DNA of 8,366 bases, from positions 983-9,348 of the forward strand of contig DCUC01000063.1 in NCBI GenBank assembly GCA_002329705.1, written 5' to 3'. Made by a program: the position numbers and the translations under genes. This DNA is from Caryophanales bacterium UBA1424. Its GTDB lineage: Bacteria > Bacillota_I > Bacilli_A > RFN20 > CAG-826. Positions 1-5,705 of this stretch are shown here, in pieces. Within the stretch, counting starts at the first letter, position 1. Every line of letters starts with the position of its first letter. Under the pieces are notes generated by a model. The model was not told the DNA's origin and did no database searches. It saw only the letters and a program-made list of their open reading frames with translations.

Positions 1-1070
1 GTAATCGCCGTCTGCTTATTTCCGAGCAAGGTGAACATCTGTGATATCTTCATCGTCGCCTGCGTGTTCGGGCACAAGACCGTATCGCCGAGATTGAGCG
101 TGCCAGAGGCGATTTTGACGACATTGATCGCGCCTTTATATTGATCGAAGAAGGTTTTGAAAACATAGGCGCTGAAAGGTTCGCTTGGTATCGTCTTGCG
201 AATCAATTCCTTTCCGTCTTTATCAAAGCCGGCATAAGGTTTTAGTTCCGCCGGATTGGGCAGATAGTCAATCAGCATTTCGAGCATCGTGAGGATGCCG
301 ATATCCTTCTTGGCGCTGCCGACTAAGACCGGAGCGATTTCGCCACTGATGACGGCGGCGTGAAGACCGCGATGAATTTCTTCCATCGAAAGCGTTTCGC
401 CACCGAAGAATTTTTCAAGCATTGCCTCGTCGGTGAGAGCTACTTGTTCGGCTATCACGTTGTGAAGCGAGAGAATTTTCTCCTTTTTGTCATCATAGAT
501 GACATCATCGATCATCTGCTTACCGTCGAATTTCCGGGCCTTTAAGGTGACGACATTGATAAAGCCGTCAAACGCCTCCTGATGACCGATCGGATAGACA
601 AACGACACGGCTTTTTTGCCGAGCTTCTGATTGATTTCCTCAAGCAAGGATTCGAAATCGATCATTTCCTTGTCCATCTTATTGACGAAGATGAGGGTGG
701 GGACGCCATGTTTCTTCAAGAGATTATAGTGCTTGATTGTTCCGACTTCGATGCGCTTGGTGGCATCGATGACGAGGACCGCGCCTTTAACCATGTCGAG
801 AACGCCGATGACATCGAAGACGAAGTCGTCATTGCCGGGGGCGTCGAGAAGATTGAGGCGGTAGCCATTGTAGTCCAGAGATAAAACCGAGAGGTTGCAG
901 GAGCTGAGACGCGCTTTTTCTTCATCGGTGTAGTCGCTGATGGTATTCTTGTTCTCCACCGCGCCTTTGGGGGTCTTGTTTATGATGCCGGCCAGGGACT
1001 CAACTAAAGTTGTCTTGCCGCTTCCCTGATGGCCCAAAAAGAGGATATTGCGAATTTTTTCTGTTTCCAT
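1..1070 (-). CDS. Elongation factor G-like translational GTPase (partial, C-terminus outside window)
   Basis: The 356 visible residues start at an ATG at 1070, preceded by AAAGGAG seven bases upstream. The N-terminal GTPase domain shows G1 GHQGSGKT (13-20), a switch I region around SDYTDEEKAR (45-54), G3 DAPGNDDF (76-83), G4 NKMD (130-133) and G5 SAK (252-254). Domain II begins near residue 297 (EPFSAYVFKTF). EF-G proteins run to about 690 residues, so roughly half is missing past the window edge. Canonical EF-G has DTPGHVDF at G3; here the catalytic-loop His is Asn and the Thr is Ala. Switch I has Ser where EF-G has the Mg-binding Thr of RGITI. These changes point to the EF-G-like paralogue group (FusA2/EF-G2 type) rather than housekeeping FusA. 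From the family it should bind GTP and the ribosome, but its exact role is not established. It is the second gene of an operon with the kinase-like gene 17 nt upstream. Confidence 0.92.
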   Translation of the reverse strand, partial: METEKIRNILFLGHQGSGKTTLVESLAGIINKTPKGAVENKNTISDYTDEEKARLSSCNLSVLSLDYNGYRLNLLDAPGNDDFVFDVIGVLDMVKGAVLVIDATKRIEVGTIKHYNLLKKHGVPTLIFVNKMDKEMIDFESLLEEINQKLGKKAVSFVYPIGHQEAFDGFINVVTLKARKFDGKQMIDDVIYDDKKEKILSLHNVIAEQVALTDEAMLEKFFGGETLSMEEIHRGLHAAVISGEIAPVLVGSAKKDIGILTMLEMLIDYLPNPAELKPYAGFDKDGKELIRKTIPSEPFSAYVFKTFFDQYKGAINVVKIASGTLNLGDTVLCPNTQATMKISQMFTLLGNKQTAI

Positions 1071-1087
1071 AGATACTCCTTTCTGTT

Positions 1088-1654
1088 CTATTGCGAGCCC
1101 TTTTCTTCCAGGGCATTAAGTGTCTCGAGAGCTTTGGCAAAGACGATATCGCGGTCGCAGCCGGAAACGTCGATGTAATTGCGGGGAAGAACTTCTTCCT
1201 CACTCCGCCATTTGTGAATATAATCTTCAAATTCTTTAACGTCGCGAAGGGGATGAGTCAGGTGCACGGGGTGACGGTTTTTGTGCATTTCGCGATAGAG
1301 GAAGCGGTCGTAGAGAGCTTCGATATCGCCCGTTAAATAAAGAAGGACAACCTTACTATTATTAAACTCGCAGATCTGTTTGACCTTTTCTAGTTCTTCC
1401 TTATGGAAATTAGCTTCAAGTATGACGCTTTCTCCAACCGCGGTCACCCGCTCGAGGATATGAAGTAGAAGATCGATCGATGAGTTTGATAACTTCTTGT
1501 TGTCTTCCCGTTTGGAATACTCGATTTCTTCACCGAGAATTTCCTTGATGTGTTCCTTACTAAAGTAGGGCACTTTCAGGTGCGCTGAAAGCTTTCTGGC
1601 GAGATTTGACTTTCCGGCAGCCAAATCGCCAGCGACAATTAGGATTTTGGACAT
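1088..1654 (-). CDS. P-loop kinase-like ATP-binding protein (AAA_33/zeta-like fold)
   Basis: This 188-residue cytosolic protein has a Walker A motif GDLAAGKS (9-16) directly after the first beta strand. A second hydrophobic strand follows (VGESVILEANF, 73-83), then another (KVVLLYLTGD, 101-110). A basic lid-like stretch with RHPVH (127-131) comes later. The pattern fits small P-loop kinases that phosphorylate a nucleoside, amino sugar or similar small molecule; the substrate cannot be read from the sequence. The start at 1654 is chosen because AAGGAG sits 5 nt upstream and a good promoter lies just beyond. The open frame reaches 1807, but that extension crosses the promoter and has no ribosome site. 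The gene leads a two-gene operon with the EF-G-like GTPase. A zeta-type toxin is possible by fold, but no antitoxin gene is adjacent. Confidence 0.85.
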   Translation of the reverse strand: MSKILIVAGDLAAGKSNLARKLSAHLKVPYFSKEHIKEILGEEIEYSKREDNKKLSNSSIDLLLHILERVTAVGESVILEANFHKEELEKVKQICEFNNSKVVLLYLTGDIEALYDRFLYREMHKNRHPVHLTHPLRDVKEFEDYIHKWRSEEEVLPRNYIDVSGCDRDIVFAKALETLNALEEKGSQ

Positions 1655-1659
1655 ATTAT

Positions 1660-1665
1660 CTCCTT
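1660..1665 (-). promoter_or_regulatory. Ribosome binding site fixing the kinase-like gene start
   Basis: AAGGAG on the minus strand lies 5 nt before the ATG at 1654. It decides for this start over the upstream in-frame ATG at 1807. Confidence 0.85.
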
Positions 1666-1682
1666 GTGCATTATACATATAT

Positions 1683-1710
1683 ATTATAATCTTATGCGCT
1701 CTATAATCAA
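1683..1710 (-). promoter_or_regulatory. Sigma-70/SigA-type promoter for the kinase/EF-G-like operon
   Basis: On the minus strand the -35 box is TTGATT (1705-1710), followed by a 16-bp spacer and a perfect TATAAT -10 box (1683-1688). Transcription would start near 1676, giving a leader of about 20 nt before the ATG at 1654. A second TATAAT at 1670-1675 lacks a convincing -35 box. Confidence 0.65.
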
Positions 1711-1748
1711 TAAGAGAAACAACGGGCAAATGCTTCAATGGGCTATCG

Positions 1749-1930
1749 TTATATATAATATAAATAATTTGGATCGCGCTGAATGGCAAACCCATCCCGA
1801 TCGACAATGGCTAATCGTTTGTGGCCGTCAAAGGCAATGAATCTAACTAATTTGCGTCTCGGGCGATAATATATAAGTCACCATCATCCTTAATGTCGCT
1901 ATGGGAATCTTCTTTTTCGAAGCGCTTCAT
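1749..1930 (-). pseudogene. Probable frameshifted remnant of a small unrecognised gene
   Basis: Two adjoining minus-strand frames together read like one short protein. Frame A starts at ATG 1930 and runs 27 residues (MKRFEKEDSHS, then DIKDDGDLYIIARDAN) to a TAG at 1847-1849. Frame B is open from 1877 to a TAA at 1749-1751 and includes LVRFIAFDGHKRLAIVDRDG. The frames overlap at 1847-1877, and a -1 shift (equivalently two extra bases) would join them into about 58 residues. Codon choice in both parts (GCC, ATT, GAC, GTC) matches real genes in the window. No Shine-Dalgarno precedes 1930. I do not recognise the family. A chance pair of open frames is possible. Confidence 0.35.
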
Positions 1931-1947
1931 CTTCAATTAAACTCGTT

Positions 1948-1959
1948 TTACATATGTAA
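1948..1959. repeat. 12-bp perfect palindrome, possible operator
   Basis: TTACATATGTAA is a perfect 12-bp palindrome in AT-rich intergenic DNA. It lies about 18 nt upstream of the remnant ATG at 1930 and about 30 nt upstream of the -35 box of the plus-strand promoter at 1990. The position would suit a dimeric regulator, but AT-rich DNA gives such palindromes by chance fairly often. Confidence 0.3.
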
Positions 1960-1989
1960 TATTTTTCGCTTGGTTTTCACCGAATGTAA

Positions 1990-2018
1990 TTTACTCGCAA
2001 AAAGCGATGTTTTATAAT
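1990..2018 (+). promoter_or_regulatory. Promoter for the 111-residue orphan gene
   Basis: TTTACT (1990-1995) and a perfect TATAAT (2013-2018) are separated by 17 bp. The predicted transcription start near 2025 makes the ATG at 2027 essentially leaderless. That supports translation from the ATG at 2063, which has a ribosome site. Confidence 0.65.
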
Positions 2019-2047
2019 TTATAGTAGTGATGTCGTTGCTACTAGAA

Positions 2048-2053
2048 AGAAGG
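2048..2053 (+). promoter_or_regulatory. Ribosome binding site deciding the start at 2063
   Basis: AGAAGG lies 9 nt before the ATG at 2063. The longer in-frame start at 2027 has no such site and coincides with the predicted transcription start. Confidence 0.6.
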
Positions 2054-2062
2054 CGAAAGATA

Positions 2063-2398
2063 ATGCCAGAAGAAAAGAAACCTTTATTCGCGCAGAAAAG
2101 TCAGGAAGAGTTGTTGCTCAACAATCGCCGCGAATTCCTCGCTCGGGAATTTGCCTATGCCACTCCAGAGTTCGTTGAATACGGCAAAAAATTTCTCCCC
2201 AAGAAGCATCATTTTATGGTTCTAGGCGACGAAATCGTCTATCTCAGCGATGACAAACTTGCCGTTAACGAAGTATTCATCAGCGAAGATCCTAAGATGC
2301 AGATTACCATCACCGCCCTCCTTGAGGATAAATACGTCTACGATCCTTTCGGAACCGAAAAGTTGCAGTTAGAATGCAATAAAGCGAAATTTAAATAA
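2063..2398 (+). CDS. Hypothetical protein, 111 aa, charged and cytosolic
   Basis: I do not recognise this protein. The N-terminal half (residues 1-50) is rich in Glu, Lys and Arg and looks helical (SQEELLLNNRREFLAREFAY). The C-terminal half alternates hydrophobic and polar residues in beta-like strands (HHFMVLGDEIVYLSD, then QITITALLEDKYVYDPFG). There is no signal peptide, no membrane helix and no obvious metal or nucleotide motif; the single Cys is near the C-terminus. The start at 2063 is preferred over 2027 because of its ribosome site and the promoter position. It has its own promoter and is closed by a strong terminator 24 nt after its TAA, so it is a single-gene transcription unit. Codon use matches its neighbours, which supports a real gene. 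Confidence 0.8.
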   Translation: MPEEKKPLFAQKSQEELLLNNRREFLAREFAYATPEFVEYGKKFLPKKHHFMVLGDEIVYLSDDKLAVNEVFISEDPKMQITITALLEDKYVYDPFGTEKLQLECNKAKFK

Positions 2399-2422
2399 GC
2401 GGTTGCCAATCTATAAAAAATT

Positions 2423-2459
2423 AATCCCTGATGTCGAATGCGACAATAGGGATTTTTTT
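2423..2459 (+). terminator. Intrinsic terminator after the 111-aa gene
   Basis: The outer stem AATCCCT (2423-2429) pairs with AGGGATT (2448-2454). The inner stem TGTCG pairs with CGACA across an AATG loop, with a small GA/AT internal loop between. A run of seven T ends at 2459. An A-rich stretch on the 5' side would allow weak function in the other direction, but no minus-strand gene ends here. Confidence 0.92.
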
Positions 2460-2521
2460 GTTCGAATATAAGGCTGTTTACATCTCCTCTGCCCAAAATG
2501 ATAAGATTAGTGAGGATAATT

Positions 2522-3325
2522 ATGAAATACGCGCTTATTGCCGGGGCTTGTTCCGGTCTTGCTCAAGCTGTCATCCATTCGCTTAAAGATGATTTTATTA
2601 TCTTTGCCATCGATATCAACCCCATCATTCATAACCTCTACGAAAAAGACGATAATATCCGCGCCTTTATTTGCGACATCACCGAGCCAGCGCAAATCAA
2701 AGCCGTAAAAATGGAGATTGGAAAACAGACGACTTCGCTCGATCTTCTGATCAATTTCGCCGGCATCGTCGAGTTAGGTTCACTTATCGAGGTCCCGCCC
2801 GCAAAATTTGAGCGAAGCGTGCGCATTAACGTAATCGCCAACTATCATGTTACCCACTCTTTCTTTCCGCTTATAAAAAACGGAAAAGGCCGCATCATCG
2901 TCATCAGCAGCGAATACGGAAAATTGCTGGGTCTTCCTTTCCATTCTTTCTACACCATTTCCAAACACGCATTAGAAATATATGCCGATTCGCTGAGACG
3001 CGAAGTCAAGGGCCTCGGCGTCAGAGTGATCACCATTCGCCCCGGTTCATTTAAAACCGAGATGGTCGATAGTATCGAAAACCAATTCAAACGATTAGTC
3101 GATGAAACTGATCTCTTTAAAAAGCCGCTGATGCGAATGGAAAAAATGATGAAAGGCGAAATAAAAAACGCCGCTCAGCCTCAAAAGATTATTCGCACAT
3201 TTCATCAAGCTATTTACAGGAAAAATCCAAAAATCGTTTATCGCATTCACAATTCGCTGAAGATGAAATTACTAAATGCCCTTCCGCCCCGACTCCAAGA
3301 CTGGATTCTGGCGAAATTTTTCTAA
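2522..3325 (+). CDS. Short-chain dehydrogenase/reductase (SDR), probably NAD-dependent
   Basis: This 267-residue classical SDR has a Rossmann nucleotide loop GACSGLA (8-14), in the place of GxxxGxG. Asp31 at the end of beta 2 (FAIDIN) usually selects NAD over NADP. It also has INFAG (77-81, NNAG position), Asn103, Ser129/130, YTISK (144-148, catalytic Tyr and Lys) and RPGSFKTEM after beta 6. The third glycine of the nucleotide loop is Ala14. The C-terminal 70 residues are basic and hydrophobic, ending in LPPRLQDWILAKFF. That resembles the tail of steroid- and retinol-type SDRs and suggests a lipid-like substrate at the membrane (inference). GAGG 6 nt before ATG 2522 decides the start over 2498. 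It follows the terminator at 2459 and converges on the XRE gene. The true substrate is unknown. Confidence 0.9.
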   Translation: MKYALIAGACSGLAQAVIHSLKDDFIIFAIDINPIIHNLYEKDDNIRAFICDITEPAQIKAVKMEIGKQTTSLDLLINFAGIVELGSLIEVPPAKFERSVRINVIANYHVTHSFFPLIKNGKGRIIVISSEYGKLLGLPFHSFYTISKHALEIYADSLRREVKGLGVRVITIRPGSFKTEMVDSIENQFKRLVDETDLFKKPLMRMEKMMKGEIKNAAQPQKIIRTFHQAIYRKNPKIVYRIHNSLKMKLLNALPPRLQDWILAKFF

Positions 3326-3360
3326 GTATTTCGCGATTGTCTTGATTCGTCCGAAGAGGA

Positions 3361-3960
3361 CTATTTTCTTATAAAATACCAGAGGATCATCGCCAATTGG
3401 GCGGGCGCGCCAAGGATAAAAATCAGCCAGAAATTCTGATTGCTCATCATCAATAGATATAAATAAATGCAGGTGAGCGATGTCCAAGTAAATACCGACC
3501 AGATGACCAGCGTCAGCAATTTCGTGCCCCACAGGCGGTTAAAGTAATAGCTGACGAGGCAGCTGATGGGCAGGGCCAGAATAAAGATGAGCCAGGCATG
3601 GCGAAAGTTATCGCCGAGCGAGGCTTTAAACATCTCGACATAGATAAAGCTGACAATCGCAAAAATCCAGACGATGGAAATCGAAAAGAGGGCGATGAGA
3701 ACTCGCTTTAATTCGACGCCGCTTTTTGATTTCTGATCGAGTTCGGCATATTGCTCATCCAGCAAATTCGCCACGGAAACACCATAGAAATCGGCGACGA
3801 TCTCAAGTGTTTCAATCACCGGGATGACCTCGCCGCGTTCCCAGCGACTGATCGCGTTATCGGAATAGTTGATGCGACGGGAGAGCTCTTGCTGAGTCAG
3901 GTTATTTTTACGCCTTAAGTAAATTAGATTGCCGGCAATAATATCGCGATACTTTTTCAT
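3361..3960 (-). CDS. Membrane-anchored XRE-family helix-turn-helix regulator
   Basis: The protein has 199 residues. Residues 7-60 form a typical XRE/Cro-CI domain (LRRKNNLTQQELSRRINYSD, then ISRWERGEVIP), with the recognition-helix signature NAISRWERG at 35-43. A short linker (61-85) leads to four predicted membrane helices at about 87-109, 122-140, 147-171 and 177-196. DNA binding would thus be tethered to the cytoplasmic face, as in other XRE proteins with fused membrane domains, where membrane state or a hydrophobic ligand may be the signal (inference). The ATG at 3960 is the first residue before the conserved domain and has only a weak AAAGAGA ribosome site. It is divergent from the acyltransferase/glycosyltransferase operon starting at 4117, 156 bp away, and convergent with the SDR gene. 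A promoter and an inverted repeat lie just upstream, consistent with autoregulation. Confidence 0.88.
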   Translation of the reverse strand: MKKYRDIIAGNLIYLRRKNNLTQQELSRRINYSDNAISRWERGEVIPVIETLEIVADFYGVSVANLLDEQYAELDQKSKSGVELKRVLIALFSISIVWIFAIVSFIYVEMFKASLGDNFRHAWLIFILALPISCLVSYYFNRLWGTKLLTLVIWSVFTWTSLTCIYLYLLMMSNQNFWLIFILGAPAQLAMILWYFIRK

Positions 3961-3984
3961 AATGTCTCTTTAATTTTATCTAAG

Positions 3985-4013
3985 AAGTTAGCAAAATTGC
4001 CACAAATTGTCAA
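3985..4013 (-). promoter_or_regulatory. Promoter of the XRE regulator
   Basis: On the minus strand a consensus TTGACA -35 box (4008-4013) is followed by a 17-bp spacer and TAACTT (3985-3990). The -10 box keeps the key T, A and final T, and is preceded by TGC, an extended -10 element. The start would fall near 3978, about 18 nt before the ATG. Confidence 0.6.
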
Positions 4014-4016
4014 TTT
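3994..4016. repeat. Imperfect inverted repeat over the regulator's -35 box (candidate operator)
   Basis: Left arm AAATTGCCA (3994-4002) and right arm TGTCAATTT (4008-4016) are complementary at 8 of 9 positions around a 5-nt centre. The right arm covers the TTGACA box and the left arm lies in the promoter spacer, so a bound XRE dimer would block transcription. Size and position fit a Cro/CI-type operator. Binding is inferred. Confidence 0.4.
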
Positions 4017-4017
4017 C

Positions 4018-4050
4018 CCTCTAAGTGGGAATCACACTCCCCAACAGAGG
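4018..4050. repeat. Interrupted inverted repeat in the divergent intergenic region
   Basis: CCTCT (4018-4022) pairs with AGAGG (4046-4050), and GGGA (4027-4030) pairs with TCCC (4038-4041), around a 7-nt loop and a symmetric 4x4 internal loop. No T run follows on either strand, so it is not a terminator. It lies upstream of both divergent promoters and could be an operator or a chance structure. Confidence 0.25.
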
Positions 4051-4073
4051 ATACCAGACTTTTAACAATCCAA

Positions 4074-4101
4074 TTGCAACTTTGTGTGCGCTTCTTAAAA
4101 A
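4074..4101 (+). promoter_or_regulatory. Weak candidate promoter for the acyltransferase/GT8 operon
   Basis: TTGCAA (4074-4079) and TAAAAA (4096-4101) are 16 bp apart, each matching four of six consensus positions. The predicted start would be very near the ATG at 4117, leaving almost no leader. This argues either for another promoter or for activator-dependent use. Confidence 0.25.
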
Positions 4102-4116
4102 TAGATGGGACTGAAT

Positions 4117-4890
4117 ATGAGAAAGCAAGAAATCTTTTATTACTCAGAGAGCCAAAACGATGAATTCGTCGCCTCTCCCAAGAGCGTGAAACCAATCAAG
4201 GGTGATTACAAATATATCGAGCAATCACGCGGCGGAAGAATTCTCGCTTTTGTCGCCTATCGCCTCATTGCCACTCCGCTCGCTTTTATTTATTCGCGAA
4301 TACTCAAGGGTCAGCGCTACATTAACCGCCGCGCCCTGAAGCCGTTGGCCAAAACGGGCTATTTTGTCTATGCCAATCACACCCAAGTTTTAAGCGATGC
4401 CTTGACGCCGAGCATCATCTTATGGCCCAAGAAAAATTACGCGATCGTCAATGCCAGCAATGTGTCATTGCCTGGTTTAGGAAACGCGACCAAGCTCCTC
4501 GGCGCTCTGCCACTGCCTGAGGACATGCAGTCAAGCAAAAACTTTCTCAAAGCAATTGAGACGCGCATCGGCCAAGGTCATAGCATCTTAATCTATCCCG
4601 AAGCTCATGTCTGGCCTTTTTATACAAAGATCAGGCCGTTTGATGATAGAAGTTTCATCTATCCGGCCATATTTAATGCTCCCGTCTTTACGATGACCAC
4701 CACCTATCAGAAGAAAAAGCGCGGATTTAAGACAGTAATTTACATCGATGGTCCTTTTGAAGCACCGGCAGACGGAGGGCGGAAGGTTAGGCAGGCCTTT
4801 CTTCATCAGCGGGCTCTCGAGGCGCTTAACGGGCGTGCTGAACTTTCAAACTACGAAAAACACATTTACCTTCCTAAGGAGAAACGATGA
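4117..4890 (+). CDS. PlsC-like lysophospholipid acyltransferase (LPLAT) family protein, first copy
   Basis: This 257-residue protein has acyltransferase motif I at 87-94 (NHTQVLSD), with catalytic His88 and Asp94. Motif III is YPEAHVWPFY (160-169), in place of FPEG. Residues 44-61 form one hydrophobic segment (AFVAYRLIATPLAFIYSR) likely to bind the membrane. The family moves a fatty acyl group from acyl-ACP, acyl phosphate or acyl-CoA to a hydroxyl on a lysolipid or glycolipid. His and Asp are five residues apart, not the canonical four (HX4D). The basic 66-residue C-terminal part after 190 is less conserved. ATG 4117 is chosen over 4105 because GGGA lies 6 nt upstream, though that ribosome site is weak. 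It opens a four-gene operon; its TGA stop overlaps the next ATG (ATGA). The acceptor is unknown, and a role with the adjacent glycosyltransferases is inferred. Confidence 0.82.
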   Translation: MRKQEIFYYSESQNDEFVASPKSVKPIKGDYKYIEQSRGGRILAFVAYRLIATPLAFIYSRILKGQRYINRRALKPLAKTGYFVYANHTQVLSDALTPSIILWPKKNYAIVNASNVSLPGLGNATKLLGALPLPEDMQSSKNFLKAIETRIGQGHSILIYPEAHVWPFYTKIRPFDDRSFIYPAIFNAPVFTMTTTYQKKKRGFKTVIYIDGPFEAPADGGRKVRQAFLHQRALEALNGRAELSNYEKHIYLPKEKR

Positions 4891-5705
4891 ATCTTGTCTT
4901 CGCCGGCAACACAAAAGTATTTGATGGGCTATTAATCAGCCTTCTTTCTATTATCGAGGTCGATAAAAAACCGCTCACCGTCTATGTTTTGACGATGGAT
5001 CTTCCTGAGCTTGATAAGGAATATGTTTCGATATCGCAAAACGATTTGGATTTCATTGAAAATGAGCTTAGGAAGGTCAATCCCGCCAGCCGCCTTGTTC
5101 GCGTTGATACGCGCGCTGTTTTTGAGCGAAAACTCGGCGCCTGCAAAAACTTGGTCAACCGCTATACGCCTTATGCGCTTCTGCGGCTTCTTCTCGACGA
5201 AATCGATGTCATACCCGACCGCGTTCTCTATCTTGATGTTGATACTGTCATCAATAAAAGCATCGAGGAATTATATCAGACAAATATTGAGAATTATGAG
5301 TACGCGGCGGTCAAAGACCGCTATGGACGATTTTTCTTTAATCCTCGCTACTGCAATACCGGCGTTTTGCTGCTAAATATGAAAAAGATTAGGGAGACCG
5401 GACTCTTTCAGAAAGTAGTCACTTTGCTTAATCAGAAAAAAGTCTTTCTAAGCGATCAGACGGGCATCAACAAAATGGCGACCAAAAAGAAAATTCTTCC
5501 CCGACGTTTTAACGAGCAGAAAAAGGTGAGGAAAAATACTGTAATCCGCCACTTCAGCATGCAATTTCGTCTGCTGCCTAAATTCCATTTTGTCAATGTC
5601 AAGCCCTGGCGCGTCGACGAGGTCCACAACATCTACCGCTGCCATGACTTTGATCACATTTTAAACCGCTATTTAGAAATTAAAAAACAAAGGAGTAATA
5701 TCTAA
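4887..5705 (+). CDS. GT8 family glycosyltransferase, first copy
   Basis: This 272-residue, single-domain GT-A fold enzyme of glycosyltransferase family 8 has the metal/nucleotide-sugar DXD motif as DVD (117-119, in RVLYLDVDTVI). YCNTGVLLLNMKKIRE (155-170) is the conserved GT8 strand. Further on come LSDQTGINK (188-196) and a C-terminal IRHFS (220-224) and VKPW (238-241) that supply the late His/Trp elements. There is no signal peptide or membrane helix, so it is cytosolic or peripheral. GT8 enzymes are retaining transferases that usually use UDP-glucose or UDP-galactose; sugar and acceptor cannot be read here. AAGGAG 5 nt before the ATG gives a strong ribosome site inside the preceding gene, and the start overlaps that gene's stop by 4 nt. 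It is only distantly similar to the next GT8, so the pair is not a recent duplication. Confidence 0.88.
   Translation: MNLVFAGNTKVFDGLLISLLSIIEVDKKPLTVYVLTMDLPELDKEYVSISQNDLDFIENELRKVNPASRLVRVDTRAVFERKLGACKNLVNRYTPYALLRLLLDEIDVIPDRVLYLDVDTVINKSIEELYQTNIENYEYAAVKDRYGRFFFNPRYCNTGVLLLNMKKIRETGLFQKVVTLLNQKKVFLSDQTGINKMATKKKILPRRFNEQKKVRKNTVIRHFSMQFRLLPKFHFVNVKPWRVDEVHNIYRCHDFDHILNRYLEIKKQRSNI

Noticed and set aside
582..884. Plus-strand open frames across the left edge (360-545, 582-884, 1091-1336)
   Set aside because: They are antisense shadows of the EF-G-like and kinase-like genes, whose motifs are unmistakable on the minus strand.
1088..1654. Zeta-type toxin of a toxin-antitoxin pair
   Set aside because: The fold could fit, but no small antitoxin gene is adjacent; the neighbour is an EF-G-like factor.
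1655..1807. Upstream extension of the kinase-like gene to an ATG at 1807
   Set aside because: It crosses the best promoter (1683-1710), has no ribosome site, and the extra residues precede the natural first beta strand and Walker A motif.
2477..2507. TTTACA with TAAGAT as an SDR promoter
   Set aside because: The spacer is 19 bp, and the transcript would start at about 2514, inside or past the ribosome site for ATG 2522.
3349..3361. GTCC/GGAC stem as a bidirectional terminator between the SDR and XRE genes
   Set aside because: The stem is only 4 bp, with no proper T run on either strand, and it overlaps the XRE stop codon.
4888..4890. TGA read as Trp (Mycoplasma code)
   Set aside because: TGA sits in a typical ATGA overlap at a natural gene end, and Trp is encoded by TGG throughout the window.
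5011..5376. 121-codon plus-strand frame inside the first GT8 gene
   Set aside because: It is an alternative frame of a gene with clear DXD and GT8 motifs, and its own translation shows no family features.
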